Shown: in pieces, positions 61,370 to 64,000 of the stretch
How positions within the stretch are numbered: position 1 is the stretch's first letter
Layout: every line of letters starts with the position of its first letter
Assembly (NCBI RefSeq): GCF_030464365.1
Contig: NZ_VCYI01000013.1
Coordinates: 27,225 to 91,224 of the forward strand
Direction: 5' to 3'
Length of the DNA: 64,000 nucleotides
DNA from: Methanoculleus methanifontis
GTDB lineage: Archaea > Halobacteriota > Methanomicrobia > Methanomicrobiales > Methanoculleaceae
Program-made: the position numbers and the translations under genes
The notes under the pieces: generated by a model
Database searches by the model: none
The model's input: only the letters and a program-made list of their open reading frames with translations
Told to the model about the DNA's origin: nothing

Positions 61370-63133
61370 ATGAACGTTCTCATCACGAGCGGGAGGACAA
61401 TCGCCCAGGGCAGGCAACTCTACTACAAAGACATGCCCGGATATTCCTATGAAACGGCACGCTGTTTCGTCAACTCGTTCGATCTCCTGGAACTCGGGGC
61501 CGCGTCAGGCGACTACCTCCTCCTCTCGACCAGCACGGCGGAGGAGGTGTTTGTCGCCACCCCCTGCGACGATCTCGTCTCCGGAACCGTGTTCATCCCC
61601 TGCGGGCCGCACGCGAATGCAATCCTGCACGCGACCACGCGGGGAACCGGTGCACCGGACTACAAGTGGCTGAAAGGGACAGTGACGCGAACCGATCTGC
61701 CCCCGCGCTCGGGCTGGGATATCCTCGTCGAGGAAGGCGGTGCCGTCTGTCCTTCGGTGCCAGCGCCCTCCGAAGAAGACGGTGGTGAAGTCGTGACCAT
61801 CTGCGATGTTGCCTGCCCGCTCTGCGGGTGTCTCTGCGACGACCTGGTCGTGAGGGTCGAGGGCGGGTCGATCCGGTCGGTCGATAACGCATGCTCGCTG
61901 GGCTCGGAGAAGTTCCTCTCGCAGAGCCGTCTCATGCGCCCGATCGCGAACGATGGAGGGTCCTGGAGAACGGTCGAGTTCGGGGAGGCGATCAGGTATG
62001 CCGTAGAGGTGCTCGCCGACGCCGAGCGACCGCTTCTCTTTGGGTGGAGTGGGACATCCGCGGAGGCGCAGTGCACCGGCATCCAGATCGCTGAGACGAT
62101 CGGGGGTGTGATCGACAACTGCTCGTCGATCTGTCACGGCCCCTCGATCATGGGCATCCAGGAGGCGGGCCACCCGGGGTGCACGCTCGGTGCGGTGAAG
62201 AACCGGGCCGACGTCGTGATCTACTGGGGCTCGAACCCTATCGAGTCGCACCCGCGCCACCTCTCCCGGTATACGACGTTCGTCAACGGAAAGTACCGGG
62301 ACAACGGGCACCATGACCGGACTCTTGTCGTCGTGGATATCCGGGAGACCGATACCGCGAAGATTGCCGACGAGTTCATACGGGTCAGGCCGGGCGGGGA
62401 TTACGCTGTCTTTTCAGCCCTGCGGGCAATCCTCAAGGGCCACGCGGATGCGCTTCACACAACCGTCGCAGGCATTCCCCGCGAGAGGCTGGTCTGGCTG
62501 GCGGATCTCTGTAAGAACGCTCGGTTCGGAGCGCTCTTCACGGGGATAGGCCTGACGCAGTCGCGGGGCAGGTACAAGAACGTCAAAAACGCCATCCAAC
62601 TCGTCGACGAACTCAACCGGCACACGAAGTTCACCCTGACGCCCATGCGCGGGCACTGGAACGTTAACGGCACCAACCAGACGTTTTCGTTCCTGACGGG
62701 CTACCCCTACGGCGTCGATTTCTCACGCGGCACGCCGTATTACAACCCCGGCGAGACGACGGCGATCGACCTGCTCCGCCGGGGCGAGGCTGATGCATGC
62801 CTCATCATCGGCGCCGACCCCGGGGCGCATCTGCCGAGGAGGTGTAACGAACACCTCGCGACGATCCCTACGATCGTCATCGATCCGTTTGTCTCGCTCA
62901 GCACCTCCTTTGCGGATCTCCACATCCCGGTTGCATGCGTGGGAATCGACTGCGCGGGTACGGGCTACCGAATGGACTCCGTCCCGATCCGGATGAAGAA
63001 GGTCATCGACCTGGGTCTCCCGACCGACGAGGAGGTGTTGTCACAGATCCTGGCCCAGGTGCAGAAACGGTGCCGGCATTACGCTGTAACCATCCCCCGA
63101 GCACCATACCCGGAGACACCGCCGGCGTCATAA
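61370..63133 (+). CDS. fwdB: Formylmethanofuran dehydrogenase, subunits D and B fused
   Basis: 587 residues from ATG 61370 (GTG 61346 also in frame). The first 130 residues (LITSGRTIAQGRQLYYKDMP, then VFVATPCDDLVSGTVFIPCGPHAN) are the molybdopterin dinucleotide-binding subunit D. From about residue 145 the subunit B starts with DVACPLCGCLCDDLVV (4Fe-4S cysteines) and has the catalytic NCSSICHGPSIMGIQEAG, where Cys coordinates W or Mo. These are usually two proteins. The enzyme reduces CO2 to formylmethanofuran in methanogenesis. Subunits A, C, F and G are not in the window. Cys, not Sec, is at the metal site. Confidence 0.9.
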   Translation: MNVLITSGRTIAQGRQLYYKDMPGYSYETARCFVNSFDLLELGAASGDYLLLSTSTAEEVFVATPCDDLVSGTVFIPCGPHANAILHATTRGTGAPDYKWLKGTVTRTDLPPRSGWDILVEEGGAVCPSVPAPSEEDGGEVVTICDVACPLCGCLCDDLVVRVEGGSIRSVDNACSLGSEKFLSQSRLMRPIANDGGSWRTVEFGEAIRYAVEVLADAERPLLFGWSGTSAEAQCTGIQIAETIGGVIDNCSSICHGPSIMGIQEAGHPGCTLGAVKNRADVVIYWGSNPIESHPRHLSRYTTFVNGKYRDNGHHDRTLVVVDIRETDTAKIADEFIRVRPGGDYAVFSALRAILKGHADALHTTVAGIPRERLVWLADLCKNARFGALFTGIGLTQSRGRYKNVKNAIQLVDELNRHTKFTLTPMRGHWNVNGTNQTFSFLTGYPYGVDFSRGTPYYNPGETTAIDLLRRGEADACLIIGADPGAHLPRRCNEHLATIPTIVIDPFVSLSTSFADLHIPVACVGIDCAGTGYRMDSVPIRMKKVIDLGLPTDEEVLSQILAQVQKRCRHYAVTIPRAPYPETPPAS

Positions 63134-63510
63134 TGCGCGTCGCAAGTAAATGCAATAAACTCGACCTAGAACAAAAGTTAAATAAATATCACCGTCAACC
63201 CATAAGATGGTGCCACCGCAGTGGCGGCGCATCATTGAGATCCAAATCGATAAAACCTCAATTCCATCAACGTAAACCGCGGAACACCCGCAACTTCAGG
63301 GGATGGGGAAGAGCCGACCCGGGCATCGTGCCGGATGGCCCGGGAGGCGCTGTACAGGGATCGTTCCCTCTCTTCTCCATCCTGGTTTTCAGTTTTGTGG
63401 ATTATTAAGTATGTGCGCTACGCAGAAGAACAGTCAGCGATACATTACTGGCGCTCGCGCAGAAGAAACAGCGTTAGAACTCAAGAAGAACAGTTTCAGA
63501 GTAAAGGGAG
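63134..63510. other. AT-rich gap after FwdDB with no supported gene
   Basis: A TATA-like stretch (taaataaatatcacc) is at about 63179-63193, followed by a GCCAC-CGCA-GTGGC stem at 63213-63226. Frames here lack coding character. A small RNA is possible, not shown. Confidence 0.35.
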
Positions 63511-63635
63511 GTAATAGCAGCGAGTTGGGCTTCCCGAGGGCTCGCGCACCTCAGTACCACACATCACGTGAAAGGGCTTAACTGCTGGGTTCGGAATGGG
63601 TCCAGGTGTTTCCCCTCTGCTATGGCCGCTATTAC
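63511..63635 (-). rRNA. rrf: 5S rRNA
   Basis: About 125 bases. The ends pair GTAATAGC with GCTATTAC. The loop segments CCATTCCGAACCCAGCAGTTAAG-type (split here as CATTCCGAACC and AGTTAAG) are conserved 5S sequence. It lies after tRNA-Cys and the 23S 3' end, on the minus strand. Confidence 0.92.
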
Positions 63636-63722
63636 CAGTTACGACCGGATATGATGCGTTTGGATGGAGTCGAAAATCCTTACGGATTTTCTCCCCGCCC
63701 AGCCGCTTCGCGCCCGGTCGGA

Positions 63723-63794
63723 AGCCAAGGCCCGGACTTGAACCGGGGTGTAGTTGATCTGCAGTCAACCGCGTGGCCGCTCCGCCACCTTGGC
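63723..63794 (-). tRNA. tRNA-Cys (GCA anticodon)
   Basis: Acceptor GCCAAGG and CCTTGGC pair, discriminator T. The anticodon loop CTGCAGA reads GCA. The T arm CCGG-TTCAAGT-CCGG is complete. It sits between the 23S 3' end and 5S. CCA is not encoded. Confidence 0.94.
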
Positions 63795-63825
63795 AAGCTG
63801 TGTTACCTCTATAGTTTAGCATTCC

Positions 63826-63838
63826 TTATTATTTAAGG
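63826..63838 (-). promoter_or_regulatory. TATA-like box upstream of tRNA-Cys and 5S
   Basis: On the minus strand CCTTAAATAATAA lies about 35-40 bases before the tRNA-Cys start, between the 23S end and the tRNA. It could drive tRNA-Cys and 5S separately from the main rRNA promoter. Confidence 0.4.
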
Positions 63839-63884
63839 ATTACCCCCTAGAGGTGTTTTACGGTGCGTACTCCGGATTTCGTCT

Positions 63885-64000
63885 GAGTTCAGCGGACGGC
63901 ATTGGACGTTAGTATCCGCGGACTGAACACGTCGTTGCCTTCGTGCTTACATCCCGGACCTATCAAACGAGTCTTCTACTCGTGTCCTCAGCGGAGTCTC
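63885..64000 (-). rRNA. rrl: 23S rRNA, 3' end (partial)
   Basis: On the minus strand the window edge carries a segment equal in pattern to the last ~120 bases of 23S rRNA (GATAGGTCCGGGATGTAAGC, then GGATACTAACGTCCAATG). The true 3' end is around 63880-63890. The 5' part is beyond the window. Confidence 0.85.

Noticed and set aside
63303..63581. Frame overlapping the 5S rRNA gene
   Set aside because: It lies partly in the 5S gene and has no coding signal.
1..64000. Prophage, insertion sequence with transposase or defence island
   Set aside because: No integrase, transposase, restriction or toxin-antitoxin gene was recognised; only small non-coding repeat elements were found.

Overview
The window is a GC-rich euryarchaeal chromosome segment that looks like a methanogen of the order Methanomicrobiales, most likely Methanoculleus or a close relative. 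The evidence is a formylmethanofuran dehydrogenase gene, archaeal RNA polymerase subunits D, N and K, deoxyhypusine and diphthine synthases, the archaeal isoprenoid genes (mevalonate kinase, isopentenyl phosphate kinase, type II IDI), and start sites with GGTG-type ribosome binding sites or TATA-like boxes nearby. The genus is an inference from gene content and style, not from a search.

Layout. 0-8.5 kb: a partial hypothetical gene, a DEAD-box RNA helicase, a trehalose synthase-like glycosyltransferase, an FkbM methyltransferase, an FKBP isomerase, a complete PolX DNA polymerase/PHP protein and small unknown proteins, two of which are tandem paralogues. 8.6-11.4 kb: a tightly overlapping signalling operon (HTH-FHA regulator, membrane Ser/Thr kinase, potassium channel). 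11.5-20 kb: SIMPL protein, metallo-hydrolase, MscS channel with DUF432 protein, a PAS histidine kinase that lacks its phospho-acceptor histidine, NusA-HisE, a bifunctional-nuclease-domain protein, a flippase-like membrane protein. 19.6-24.3 kb (minus strand): DtxR regulator, FeoB, a RecA-fold-like gene interrupted by an in-frame TAA, diphthine synthase, DUF357. 24.4-29 kb: a second PolX with a degenerate polymerase centre coupled to a degenerate cis-prenyltransferase, then a normal cis-prenyltransferase and a radical SAM protein. 29-31.4 kb: pilin-like and PKD surface proteins.

31.5-38.6 kb holds a lysine 2,3-aminomutase-like radical SAM enzyme, the three-gene arvABC-type set (Era-like GTPase, DUF2073, zinc ribbon), and, divergently, five consecutive CBS-domain genes carrying about 18 CBS modules. 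39.3-53.8 kb is the conserved archaeal information/isoprenoid superoperon: deoxyhypusine synthase, tRNA-Ser, uS13, uS4, uS11, RpoD, eL18, uL13, uS9, RpoN, tRNA-Pro, RpoK, enolase, uS2, MEMO, mevalonate kinase, isopentenyl phosphate kinase, IDI-2, RNase J, polyprenyl diphosphate synthase, GluRS. 54-63 kb is accessory: TPR, flavodoxin, beta-propeller surface protein, ACT-ACT-metallo-beta-lactamase fusion, APC permease, two hemerythrins and a fused FwdD-FwdB. The right end carries, on the minus strand, the 3' end of 23S rRNA, tRNA-Cys and 5S rRNA.

The most unusual non-coding signal is a dispersed family of two-hairpin repeat units of about 46 bp in several intergenic gaps (8.2, 13.1-13.6, 26.9-27.1, 38.9 kb). 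Its second stem changes sequence from copy to copy while base pairing is kept. Two larger homologous elements that contain this unit (13.26-13.45 and 38.78-39.02 kb) have short inverted ends and look MITE-like. All functional calls come from reading motifs; no database search was run.
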